A stretch of 64,000 nucleotides of DNA from Lateolabrax maculatus (lineage: Eukaryota > Chordata > Actinopteri > Acropomatiformes > Lateolabracidae), in NCBI GenBank assembly GCA_031216445.1, contig CM062218.1, positions 11,734,501 through 11,798,500 on the forward strand. Reading direction: 5' to 3'. The position numbers and the translations under genes are program-made. The notes beneath the pieces were generated by a model, which saw only the letters and a program-made list of their open reading frames with translations, was not told the origin of the DNA and made no database searches. Of this stretch, positions 25,285-35,893 are shown piece after piece (the stretch's first letter is position 1; each line of letters begins with the position of its first letter).

Positions 25285-25762
25285 AAAAAAGTGTTTATTT
25301 TACATAAGCTTTATTTACAGAATTGTGCCATAACATGGCATTTTACAGTGTCACACACACACTTGAGGGCCATGGCTAGGCCACATCTGGCAGTGAATGT
25401 ATCCCTCAATGGGCCTTTCACAGCACACATTTTGACTGTTAGCAGAAAGGCACAGGTGTTACTTTGAAATGGTGGTCATCTTCCTATTATTTTTGCTGAC
25501 TAGCAAGGTGTTGATCATTTACATCTGTGCTTTTCCTGTGACATGTCAAAAGGTCTGCTGTGATTTAAAAAAAAAAAAAATAAAGCATATACTGGCTTAG
25601 TTTTGAAGGCCTCTTACTTGTATTCCAAAAAGCTCAAATTATTTTAGTAAAACCAGGGCATAAAAAAAAGTGTTTTAAAATACAGTTTGAAGTACATAAA
25701 CAATTAGACAATTTAATGAAATCGCCACTTTTGCTGACCTCAGAGTTCCATGACAATAGGTG
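25285..25762 (-). other. gmnn: gmnn 3' UTR with two poly(A) signals
   Basis: Reading the minus strand beyond the TGA, AATAAA hexamers occur at 25315-25310 and 25299-25294. These imply a 3' UTR of about 450-480 nt. There is no competing ORF. Confidence 0.6.
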
Positions 25763-28746
25763 TCACTCTTGCTCTCCTGAGGGTCCAGCTTGCTCATGGT
25801 CTGAGGTCTCCTCATCACTCTCACTGTAATCAGAGTCTTCTTCCTCACTCTGACCTTCCCCTTCACAGTCCTCTTCTACATCAAGGGCAATCTCCCTCAG
25901 TTCCTCCAGATTGTCTGGGCTCTTCCCAGTCAGCCTCTTTATATATTAAAAAAAAAAAAAACAACACACACAACACATGTTAGAGTATAACACATTTACA
26001 TACAAGTACCAAGAGGTCTTGCAGTGTAGTCTAGTTTGTTTCAAGTTTACTCAATTGTTATACTGACTGCCCATCTGAACATTCATACGGTCTTGAGTAC
26101 CTCAATTAAGCATGCAAATGTATACACCAGGTCATCTACTAACACAGGCCATGCTTGTGATTAAAATGCAGTTAGTGTGCATACACAAAAAAAAAAAAAA
26201 ACAAGCCTGTTACGTCTGGTGACAGTGCCTACCTCAATCATATCAGCCATGTACTGTACGTGTTGTGCCAGCTCCTCCAGCTCTTCATTTTCACTCTTGA
26301 GCTTTGTTATCTGTTCCTCTTTGGCCTCAATGTCTTTGTGTAACTGGTTAAACAAAGAAACATTAAGCGTGACAAACACCAAGCTTGAAAAAGCAAACAT
26401 AAAAGCAGAACCATGGCACAAAAGGCAAACAGAACCCAGCTTTAAATTTTTGCTGCATAATGCATCTTACAAACAATATAGCACTGTAGCTACTGATCTG
26501 TGTTGATAAAACAGTGGCTATTAGGCCCAACTTTTAGATTTCCAAGTGTGTGCACTGTACCGGGATGATTATTATTCCTCAGAATTGCTTAAAAAAAAAA
26601 AAACCCCACTTATTTCAATGGAGGATTTAGGTCCAGAGTTACATTCAGTGCCAGCTGGACTGGAGCCAAATAAGGTTGACTCAGTCAGTGAGAGCGTGGG
26701 AACAGCTCAATTGACAGGTAAACATTAGCTGTCTTAGTTATTAACTCACCTTCTCGTTCTCCTGTAGAACATTGAACAAGGCCTTCCGACGCTCCTCAGC
26801 TACTTCTTTCCAGTAGTTGGAAGGTGGTGTTTCTGTAACAATTGAAGTGCAAGTAAAATTCTTATTAAGTTCTGGTAGATTCCACAATTTGCTAGTATGT
26901 ACTGCATCGATTATGAATCTCACCTACCTTTGACCATAAGTTCATATGCTTCATTGGACATGCCATCTGTCAAACACTCTGTTACTTCTGTTTGCGTGGA
27001 TTTGACCTCTACCTTCACCCTCTTTGGACCTCTAGTTTGTTCTGCACTCCACTGTTTCCGTTTGGGAATGACCTTACCCATCTAAAAAAGAGAAATGTAA
27101 CACAAAGACTGCTACAGATTACTTGTTCTAATGCTAAATAAATAAGTCAATTGAAATCAATTTACTTCCAGCAACAAGTAACTGCATACCTGAGCAGTCC
27201 TTCCCAAATCTTTGTTGACAGCTGAGGGTTGGAGGACCTGCAGTGTTTGCCTGGGGGGTCCCATTGCCTTTTGAGATGGTGTAAAAAAGCTCTGAATGAC
27301 AAAAATAAAAAGTTACCTTACAGCCCAATAGATCAAATCCAGATATGAGAATGACAAAAGGCAAGATCCTATCCCTTCTCAGATGGATCTAGAGAAACTC
27401 AAGTTTGAGTCACATGGGGGGGGGGGGGAACCACATGACCTGTGTCCTCATTTCCAACGCCTCTATTCATCAGGGCTTAGCATCACTTTGCACGCTTTAC
27501 TTTAGTTACACTATCACCATGGGAGAGGGCATAAGTGAAGTGGTTTAACAACACTGCTGCCATGTGCAACAGGCCCACAGGTGTGGGAACAGGGGTAGAG
27601 CCCAAATGCTTAACAGCCGTGGGAAAGTTTCTCCTTGAGGCTCATTACAGAGCAGCCAACAAGCTCAGTTTGTTAATGTTTAGCCACAGCTTCACAACAC
27701 TGCTAGTGTTTCATGCCCATAAGAAAGGTGATCTTCTGGCAATTTTGTGCTGTGGAGGACCCAAGTAGAGCTGTGTATTGTAAACAAACTAAAGCAGCTT
27801 GGCTGAGGTAGAGCTGCATGCCCAAAAGAAAAATTCCACACAGTACATTTTGAAGGACTAGAACATACGCTATAGGGGCATTTTATGTTATGTATGCATC
27901 ATGTAAACAGAAATATTAGTGGAATATTCCTCTTCATTAGCTATATAAACAGCTTAGTATGAATGTTTTTTGGAATAAGGGCAAAAACTGGATTTGTGTG
28001 TATATAAATGTAGTCACTGATATGGTGCTAAGGACACTGAACTGGTCTAAGCGATCACAGATTCAGCTTTCAGTACAAGGAACATTCAATCAAAATAATG
28101 CAAACAGTCTCATGCCAGTCAAGACAATCTTGACGGATTAGTCTCCTTTCATTGCTGCAGTCAGTTAGCACTGACCTGCTTGGCTTTTTCACATGAAAAT
28201 TTGACTTGTCATAGAGCAGGTGCTACTTAGCACATTAACAATGGATCTGTTCTATTCAAGTTCCCAGTTAACCAACCATGAAACCAAAGCAGCAAGATGG
28301 AATTCAGTCATTTACACCTGTGTGCTCAACTGAAGTGTCAAAAGGCCAACCATTGGGAGTTGGTTTCAAATGAAGGTGCCAAGTTTAAAACCTCCAGTCT
28401 GAGAGTGTAAACACCAACAATCTCTATACATACAAAAAAAAATAAATAAAATTTATTATTAAATTTAAAGTTTCCTTTCTGATATATCTGGCCTTTAAAA
28501 AAAAGGCACAACTTTCTGATGTCTCACCTACAGATACTGAGCTCTACCAGCTGGTAATTGTGTCAAAATGTCATCCACACCAACAATGGCAAGATATCGT
28601 GATAGTTCACTTGAACCTCAGCCCTAAGCTTGAGATACAATATGACAAACTGAGGACACATTTCAGACAGGGCAAAGAGAATCACTCACCTTTATATTTT
28701 CATTAGACTTCTGGTGACTTTGTTTTAACTTTCCGCTGAAATTCAT
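25763..28746 (-). CDS. gmnn: Geminin, DNA replication licensing inhibitor
   Basis: Geminin binds CDT1 in S/G2 and blocks MCM loading; it also contacts developmental regulators in the nucleus (family knowledge). Six coding exons in minus-strand order are 28746-28690, 27291-27190, 27081-26928, 26832-26750, 26343-26233 and 25936-25763. They total 681 nt (226 aa; human 209). Visible features are the N-terminus MNFSGKLKQ, a destruction box RQTL at residues 33-36 in a conserved ...RQTLQVLQPSA context, and a basic patch near residues 57-73. The CDT1-binding/coiled-coil core NYWKEVAEERRKALF starts near 110 and continues through ENEKLHKDIEAK to about 170. A very acidic tail follows. A noncoding first exon joins at 28762. 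The gene is convergent with ripor2 and divergent from c6orf62, as in human. Exon-intron structure is normal and no defect is visible. Confidence 0.97.
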
Positions 28747-29172
28747 TTTCTTTACAAGACACCTGGTGGGGAAATCATTAACACAACGTCACTACACAAG
28801 TCTAGAGAGAGACAGATTTGAGAAGGAAAAAAGCCAAAATGAGCTGGTTTAAACATTGTAAAAAGGCAATAGCTTGGTAAAATTAGGATTTCAAACGCGA
28901 CGACAGATTGTTTAAAAACGTGTTTCTGAAATGCGACCTCTTCAGCTTGTTAAAAGCCACGTTTAAAACGTTAAACACGTCGCCACCTCTCAAGGGAAAG
29001 CTGCGGTACAAAAAGGCCAACCGAGTCAGCTACCGCCAAAAATTAACCCACACTGAAGGACGGCGGTTAACGTCAGCACAACGTCGTCAGCAGCGACACT
29101 TAACGAGCGGCAGGACGCGGAGAGAATTAAATTAGGCGACATTGAAGCAGTTAAAACGTTAAACCGACTTAC

Positions 29173-29217
29173 CGGAGCCGAGCCGCCGTTACCGCGTCGC
29201 TGAGGCCGCCTATTCTC
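29173..29217 (-). other. gmnn: Noncoding first exon of gmnn (5' end estimated)
   Basis: On the minus strand the exon ends in cggctccg before gtaagtcggt, a strong donor. It would join the acceptor 'ccccaccag' before 28762, 16 nt upstream of the ATG codon. The 5' edge is inferred from a TATA-like tatttaa (29250-29244) about 30 bp upstream. The intron between (28763-29172) contains only chance ORFs. Confidence 0.6.
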
Positions 29218-29360
29218 TTCTCCGGAGATCTCGCGCCAGGGGCTTAAATACGCCTACTCAGTCACGTGGTCGATGACGTCCGCTCACGAGGAAGGTCACA
29301 TGTCAACGTACGTCACATCTTTGTAGTTGACTGACTGCGCGGCCATTTTGGGGAGTCTGT
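29205..29360. promoter_or_regulatory. Divergent gmnn / c6orf62 promoter region
   Basis: Within about 150 bp there are several motifs. These are an E2F-like tctcgcgcc (29229-29237), a TATA-like element for the minus strand (29250-29244), a palindromic E-box CACGTG (29263-29268), CRE-like TGACGTC (29274-29280) and TACGTCA (29309-29315), and a YY1-like ggccattttg (29341-29350). An E2F site would suit the S-phase expression of geminin. Motif matches are by eye; use is inferred. Confidence 0.55.
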
Positions 29361-30956
29361 GGAGCGACGGGAGCTTGTGCGTGTGTTGTGTGTGCGCCTT
29401 CATTAGCTGCTCGATAAAAAAAAAAACACACACACACACAAAGAGACCGAACGGAAAAACGTTGGACGACACGCCGTTAAATATGGGCCCGCCGGGAGAC
29501 ACAACACGCCACACGTCGACTGAAAGAACGGAGGATTTCAGCTGGATTGTCGATTTATCTTGACATGGCATGCAGCAGGGCGAGTCGGAGGTTGTGACGA
29601 CTGAGGAAAAGAAGAGAAGGAAAAACAAGCGCAGCGAACACCTCGAAACTTCAGACGTGGGGCAGGGGAGATCTTCTTTAGCTGACCTTTCTAACGTGAT
29701 TTCGCCCTTTAGCGTCTTTACCGTTGGTTGGCTGTCGATTCCCCGGCTGAGTTTTTTTCATTTTTTTCTCTTGTCGGCGTAGTTGTTGACAAGACACACG
29801 ACTGAAGCCAAATAGCATCGAGCTAAACAGAAAAAAAAAAAAAAATGCTGAGCACAAGGAAAACCAGTTAGTCGGTCAACCCCTGCAGGTCCCTTGACTC
29901 TCACAGCACTGGCAGTCGCGTTGAACCAGACGAGAAAATGTAAACGCGTGGAAAGATGACTGTACGCTAGCCAGCCGGACCCCCCCACATCCCCCCTCCC
30001 CTATCCCCCCCCCCCAACATAGGCCTCAATTAAGCCGTCAGAAGATAAGATGTAGCTTTATCGTCGGTTCACTACTAGTTAGTGTCGGAAGTGAATGCCT
30101 AGATTAGCTTGCTAGCTCACCTTAGCTAGTGTGCTAAAAATACGCCCACACCATGACCGTCAGCAGTGGCAGCGCCGCGGGCCGCGGGCCGAGTGAGTGG
30201 CAGTAACAGGCGAGGAAATGTCAAGGTACTTTCGCGGTAGTCTTCGATGTCGCCCGGTGCCAATATCTCCCGGCATCTGTATTTACCTGCCATGTTCGTC
30301 TGTATCCCCGATCCGTCTGTAACACGCACGTAACGCAGTCTCTGCAGAGAAAGAAACAAACAAACACAAACACACGCGCAAAACAAACGACAGCCATGGA
30401 TGAGGGACTCTGAAATGACCCAAACAGTAGAATATTTGTCCGCTTGCTAGTCTCTGTACTCCTCAGTTTCACTAGCAAAAAAAAATTAAAAGTACATTGC
30501 CGGTATTGGTTTTCACTCTAGCAACCGTTTCCTGTTGATTTCAGTAACATTTACAGAAGAAGAGTTAGTCAAATTTTAGTCGCTCTTTCGTTTAAGTCTC
30601 CGTTGTAATCCCTCGTCGATGGCAGGTTGAGAAAAAAAAAAGGCTTAAAAGTCATGTCTTAAAACATGCGTTTTTGAACAAGTAATAAGGAGATGTAGTC
30701 TTAGCTTGTCGATCATTCCCCTCCTCAACACTGCCCTTTTACAAAAATTAAAATGACTTAGTTTTGTTTCTGATTTGTTGACCTTTTCAGTTGGTAGTTA
30801 GTGGGTAATTCACAGATCTAACCTAGAGTTGTTTGATGCGTTGTTTCTGCAAAAGGGTAGCTAGTTCCATCCTTTATCCAGCGTATAAATACAAAAGTAG
30901 GGTGTAGACAAAATATTCTGCGCAAGAGAGGAAGACACTGCCATCAAAATCTAACC
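29350..30956 (+). other. c6orf62: CpG-rich 5' region of c6orf62
   Basis: This 1.6 kb stretch contains CpG-rich sequence up to about 30330, a strong candidate donor (ggccga|gtgagt at 30193), candidate acceptors at 30544 and near 30790, and a TATAAATA at 30884-30891 only 66 bp before the ATG. It is likely to hold the 5' UTR exon(s) and first intron, but the exact structure cannot be fixed. Small ORFs on both strands here are not recognised. Confidence 0.45.
29979..30015. other. C-rich tract with four C-runs (i-motif / G4 potential)
   Basis: Runs of about 7, 6, 4 and 11 cytosines occur within 37 bp on the plus strand, separated by short spacers (acat, t, tat). The minus strand therefore has four G-runs that fit the canonical G-quadruplex pattern. 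The tract lies in the c6orf62 5' region. Confidence 0.7.
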
Positions 30957-32649
30957 ATGGGGGACCCAACTTCACGAAGAAATCAGACAAGAAATCGACT
31001 TCGAGCTCAACTTCGGAAGAAAAGGGAATCTTTGGCTGATCAGTTTGACTTCAAGATTTATATAGCCTTCGTTTTCAAAGAAAAGGTTTGTCAGTAAAAT
31101 GGAAGAATACAGTAATTCGTGACACAATCCTAAACCACACTCGACTCTCGTACCTTAACATCATTTTCTTCAGCGTTTACTCATTACACATTTACATGTC
31201 CTATTCTGATTTGTTCCTTTATTGTATGACCAAAGCAAAACGGTGATTTAAAATTTGTGTGTTGGTATCTGTTTTTATTTTGTCATTACAGAAGAAGAAG
31301 TCTGCACTTTTTGAGGTAGCTGAAGTGGTGCCAGTGATGACCAACAATTATGAAGAGAACATCCTACGAGGTGTGCGGGATTCCAGCTACTCTCTCGAGA
31401 GTTCGATAGAACTCCTGCAAAAAGATGTTGTGCAACTACACGCCCCCCGATACCAGTCAATGCGAAGGGTAAGTTCGTGCACACCTTAGGAGTGGATAGC
31501 TTGAAGAAGACAATGTCCAGTTGTGTTTATGTGGTTCTTCCTTCTCATATTGCTGTAGGATGTGATAGGCTGCACACAGGAGATGGACTTCATCCTTTGG
31601 CCTCGCAACGATATTGAGAAGATTGTCTGTCTGCTGTTCTCCAGATGGAAAGGGGCCGATGATGAACCCTTCAGGCCTGTTCAGGTCAGAACAAATATCA
31701 GGCTGTAAATGTTTGAAGCCTGTTGTTATTTTGATTCTAATTAGTGCTGCAAGTAAGGACTATTTTCATTATCGATTAATACACTGATTACTTTCTAGAT
31801 TGATCAATTGATTGTAGTGTAGTTGATAAAATGTCACTAGCCCATCACATTTCCAGAGTCCAAGGTGACATCTTCACTTCTCTTATTTGACCGACCAACA
31901 GTCCCAAAGACAAACAAAACCAAAAGATATTTAGTTTACTATGATATAAAAGAGGAAAACAGCAGATCCTTTTTTTCAAGCATGTTACCGATTTTTTTCA
32001 GTGTAATTGGTTTTTGTTTTGACTAAAACCAGATTTAGTCATAATATTTTTAGGCCTACATGCATAAAATGGTTGAGCAAGAATAACAAAACAACTGCTC
32101 ACCGGCAAGACTGTCATCATTATGCATATTATTATTCAGTACCCGGTGGAGTTATTTTTTTGGATGATTGTTGTCATAACTTTATTTTCACAATGTAGAC
32201 ATTTTACATTAGATACATCAATCGCCCAGCCCTAGCCCAGATGTAACAATATATACTTCTTGGCTCACAAGTCTATCATCTGATTTACAGGCCAAGTTTG
32301 AATTTCATCATGGAGACTACGAGAAGCAGTGCTTGCATGCTTTGGGTCGTAAAGACAAGGCTGGGATGGTCATGAACAACCCAACTCAGTCTGTATTTCT
32401 CTTCATGGATAGACAGCACTTACAGGTGAGTCAGTCAACTTAAATTATTATGTTAGTGATAAACTGAAACCTCAGCAGCCTCCTGACACACTTTACCACC
32501 AATGCTCTCTGTCCATCTTGCAGACTCCTAAAACCAAGGCCACAGTTTTCAAGTTGTGCAGCCTTTGCCTGTACTTGCCCCAGGACCAGCTGACCTGCTG
32601 GGGTGTGGGAGACATCGAGGATCACCTCCGCCCATACATGCCTGACTAA
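30957..32649 (+). CDS. c6orf62: C6orf62 homologue, conserved protein of unknown function
   Basis: Five coding exons (30957-31085, 31292-31468, 31559-31684, 32291-32425, 32524-32649) give 693 nt and 230 aa. Human C6orf62 is 229 aa, and the difference is one residue in the WKGADDE loop. The start MGDPTSRRNQTRNR is followed by a basic KKRESLADQFDFKIYIAFVF segment. Then come YEENILRGVRDSSYSLESS and FEFHHGDYEKQ, and the protein ends DHLRPYMPD. All splice phases are 0 except none needing repair. The ATG context is aaccATGG, a strong Kozak match. The biochemical function is not established; I assign none. The gene is head-to-head with gmnn and convergent with acot13, as in human 6p22. Confidence 0.96.
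31744..31996 (+). repeat. Copy of ~300-bp GCTGCAAC-ended repeat family
   Basis: It begins gtgctgcaag and continues 'attttcattatcgattaata', 'agagtccaaggtgacatctt' and 'gaccgaccaacagtcccaaa'. These are landmarks shared with the other copies. It lies in c6orf62 intron 3, and the right end is diverged. Confidence 0.6.
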
Positions 32650-33870
32650 GGCCTTCTGCTCCACCCAGCCACATAGGGAAAAGCCCTTCCCCTCCCTCCT
32701 GCCTAAGCCTTCAGAAGCAAATTGATGTACTCATCTCCACCCGTTTCCTTTTAAAAGATTTGAACTTGTGCTTGGATCTCTCCTTTTTTTTTGTTACCTA
32801 CTCGTTCTCCCCACCCTGACCTGAAGCTGATTCAGTTCCCATCCTTCTTTTTTCCTCACCTCCCAATGTTCCTCCTCTTCTCTCTGCCATTTTTGGATTG
32901 GTTCCCCCGTTTTCTTTATTTTACTCCCTCTTCATTCCCTCCTACTCACTCATCCATTTTGTTTATTTGAACCTGCACGAACATTGATTTTGAGTGGTTG
33001 GTTGTTCTCTTGGAGCCGCACTGTCAACAGCACCGGTCATTGAAGGAACTCTTTATGTTGCATCAAAACAGGAACAAACAATACACAGGTCTTCACGGTG
33101 GTTCTCAGATGGACGTGTTTTTATATCCTTGTTGTCATAAGAAAGGATTGTTAAAGCTTGTTTGTAATGTCAATGGGGTTTCTAGAACAACTTTACACAA
33201 TCTTTTGACCAAGGACAGGTGTGAGTAGGCGTTAAAACACCTGTATAAGCAAAGAAAACAAGATGAACAATATTTGTCAAATCATACGGTGTAGGTATTG
33301 CTTCTTATAAACCGCCTTAGTTTTTTTTTGCTGGACTTTTAAAAAAATGTTTTGGTGTCATTTGCTTTCCTCTGAAACATGCTAGGCAGGCCTTTGCTAA
33401 AATCTCGAGTGACTTGAAAGGCATTGTACACAAAGTTGAGACATGTTGGTTAGACGTTGAAGGTCATTGTCACCGTTCAAGCCGTTCATGCACCATTCAT
33501 TTAAGCTACTGAAATCTGATGTTTTATGTTTTGTTTTATTTGGGATGTGGGTTGGTGAGAAACTGAAATGGTGACATACTTAATGTTTAACATACCTAAC
33601 AAAAGTTGCTGAAAGCTAACTGATTTTTGTTTAATTTGACCTACTAAAATTAAGATAATTTGCTGCCATGCTCATCAAATTAAAATTGGGTTTTGCAGGC
33701 TTTTTTGTCGAAGAATATGAAGTACATATAATTTTGCTCCTTGTTGATTCAGTGTGTTCATTTGAAAGGGTATAAGGCGTGTTACTTCTGGGTTTTTTCT
33801 GTTGATTCTCCAATCAATACTGCTGAGCATATCCCAATACAATGCAAATTCTGAAAGCATAACTCTTGTC
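32650..33870 (+). other. c6orf62: c6orf62 3' UTR
   Basis: No further coding exon follows the TAA at 32647-32649. The first 300 bp are pyrimidine-rich. No AATAAA was seen on the plus strand in this stretch; ATTAAA at 33679-33684 is the best candidate signal. The convergent acot13 3' end is at about 33878, so the two transcripts end close together or overlap. Confidence 0.4.
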
Positions 33871-33877
33871 TATTTGT

Positions 33878-33883
33878 TTTATT
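33878..33883 (-). terminator. acot13: Candidate acot13 poly(A) signal
   Basis: TTTATT on the plus strand is AATAAA on the minus strand. It lies 290 bp past the acot13 stop codon, giving a compact 3' UTR. Confidence 0.5.
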
Positions 33884-34172
33884 GCATGTGCATGAAACAA
33901 CACCTTCGATACAGTAGTTAGGTCAGTACTGACTCTGACCTTACAGCGATTAGTTTAGCTATAACTGACAACAAATATGTAACAGTGGTAACAACACCGG
34001 TCATTAAGTAACCAGCCATGAGAAAGGTTTTTAGTACCACTGTTCACTACATTTTTTTTGTCAGAACTATTTACAGGCACAGGTTAGTTTACATCTTTAC
34101 TCAGTCCCTTGTTAAACAGCTTAGTTACATGATATGTGATTTACAGACAGGCACAAGAGGAGAGGAGACAAT

Positions 34173-35493
34173 TTAGCTGCCGCCCAGGTGTTTAGTGTGT
34201 CTTCCTTGTGCTATGAGCTTCCCTGTGGCCTTGCTGGTGAGGTCCACAGTGGCAAACGCCAGCGTCCGTCCTTGCTTCAGAACCTGAGCAGTGATGAGTA
34301 CGTCCTCTCCCATCTTGGCAGCGTTCATGTATCTGTAAGACATTGACATTTGTTCCCAGTCATCTGTAGTTTATGAAGTTAATCTTCAATCTGACTGGGT
34401 TAACATGCTGAAGGTCAAGGTCATCCTCAGCGGGAATAAACGGGAACATGGTAGTGTGAAGTTAGATTTTTATTTTTATTTTTAATGCAAAGCTGACACC
34501 ACTCATATTTTCAGGATTCCCATGGTGATGAAAACCTGGAATTTAACAGACATGAACTTTTGTTTAGTCAGACCTGAAATCCGAGCTGTAGGTACCGCTG
34601 AGGACACCGATCATGTCTGTATTTTTCTGGGGCATTTAGGGGTTTTATGAACATTGGGTGGGTTTTAGGGGGTCAGTATTTTATATGCTGACATTTCTAA
34701 AGTCCAAGCTACGACCCTGCCTGAAATGTATTAGATAGCTGTTAAGTATTATTAGGTTGTATTAATATTAAATATTATTAAACCCTAAGAAACCTTAATG
34801 ATACTAGATTTGATAATAGATTAGTTCTAAACCTTAAATTCAAATTACAAAAGTAAGTTGGAGGAAGTACATCAAAAGATGGGCACAATTAGACTCCAAA
34901 GTGGTTGATGTATGTAGATATGAAGCTATGAACTTTACAACCAATGCAATCTGTGGTAACATTTGTCCATTTGAAGGCTCAGATGTCCATTTTAAGTTTT
35001 TCTACATGTGATGCCAAGGCGTTGGGACATCAGCGGAGAGTAAAGCTCTTTTTTTTTTCTAAGGTTCACACTGTTCACGGACTCACGTTATGTTCATGTC
35101 CACACTGACTCCCGGAGCTCCCCTCTCACTGTACATGATGGCCATGGTGGAGATGACGTCGACCAGGGTGGCTGTCAGCCCGCCGTGCAGCGTCCCTCCA
35201 CGGTTGGTGTGCTCCTCTTCCACCCGCATCCCGCACACCACCTTACCTGGGCTTGCGGACAGGACGTCCACCTGGGATCAAACATCACAGTTTTGTGTGA
35301 CAGCGCAACAACGCGGACGATATCCAGCTCGCTGAACACTGTGTGCGAAAGTTGCCGGGAAGTATTTCACATAAAAGGCCAAGAAACGTGGCAGAATGTG
35401 TATCTTTACCTTGCTCAGGACCCTGTCGAAGCCTGGATTATCTACCATTGCTCTCATTATTTGTTTTAACGAGTTTAAAGACAGCGAAACCAT
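34173..35493 (-). CDS. acot13: Acyl-CoA thioesterase 13 (THEM2), hotdog fold
   Basis: ACOT13 hydrolyses medium- and long-chain acyl-CoAs and is associated with mitochondria and with phosphatidylcholine transfer protein (family knowledge). Three coding exons on the minus strand (35493-35410, 35271-35087, 34332-34173) total 429 nt and 142 aa; human is 140. The hotdog core reads EEEHTNRGGTLHGGLTATLVD. Residues corresponding to the known active site are present: Asn51, the His57-Gly58-Gly59 turn, Asp66 and Ser84 (human 50, 56-58, 65 and 83). The C-terminus is GRHTKHLGGS, two residues longer than human. The ATG is 400 bp from the divergent tdp2 ATG, so the two genes share a promoter interval as in human. 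No damage is visible. Confidence 0.97.
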
Positions 35494-35893
35494 ATTTGAC
35501 GCTAATGAATGTGGCCAATGTCAAACTTCTGTTTACTTCGTACCGGAAACTGTTGCGCTCGATAAATCGTCCGGGCGAAACTTAAAGCTAAAGCCAGCTA
35601 AGTTGCCTTTCGACCGTTTCGACCAGATTCGTTGTTGAAAAAGTAAACAGCACCGCGACAATAGCGATATATAGTGTTATTCATTATTACATGTACGTGT
35701 AACCTAGAGTTGTTCACTTTTAATCATTCAAAGAAGCTTGCTGCGCTGGGATCGGTTGTAATTAGCACATTCACCCGGAAGCCTTTCACTGGTACACGTG
35801 AGATAACTTGTAGAGGCAAAAAGTAACATGGAATAATATTTGCATCTCACTCCATTTTTCTTGTAAGTAAAACTAGGGGGCTCGGAAAGAAAG
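35494..35893. promoter_or_regulatory. Divergent acot13 / tdp2 promoter interval
   Basis: The interval is 400 bp between the two start codons. It contains an ETS-like accggaaac near 35545, a second ETS-like CCGGAAG at 35775-35781, and an E-box CACGTG at 35795-35800. No TATA box is obvious close to either gene. Transcription starts are not resolvable by eye. Confidence 0.5.

Larger units (their letters stand above)
23341..25285. other. Intergenic region between convergent ripor2 and gmnn
   Basis: No gene was recognised. It contains a poly(A) run at 24065-24096, an AT-rich block, a stretch at 24290-24600 whose two halves resemble each other ('agctggaaacatgaaacctg' versus 'aacagacatgaaacattgca'), and a fragment of a repeat shared with 48895-49345. 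Confidence 0.5.

Noticed and set aside
28908..29135. 75-codon plus-strand ORF inside gmnn intron 1
   Set aside because: It is a basic composition-driven ORF with no recognised homology and no splice context.
30126..30478. Minus-strand ORFs (including MAGKYRCREILAPGD) in the c6orf62 5' region
   Set aside because: A donor-like gtaaat follows ATG GCA G, but no partner exon, homology or conservation is visible; probably chance in CpG-rich sequence.
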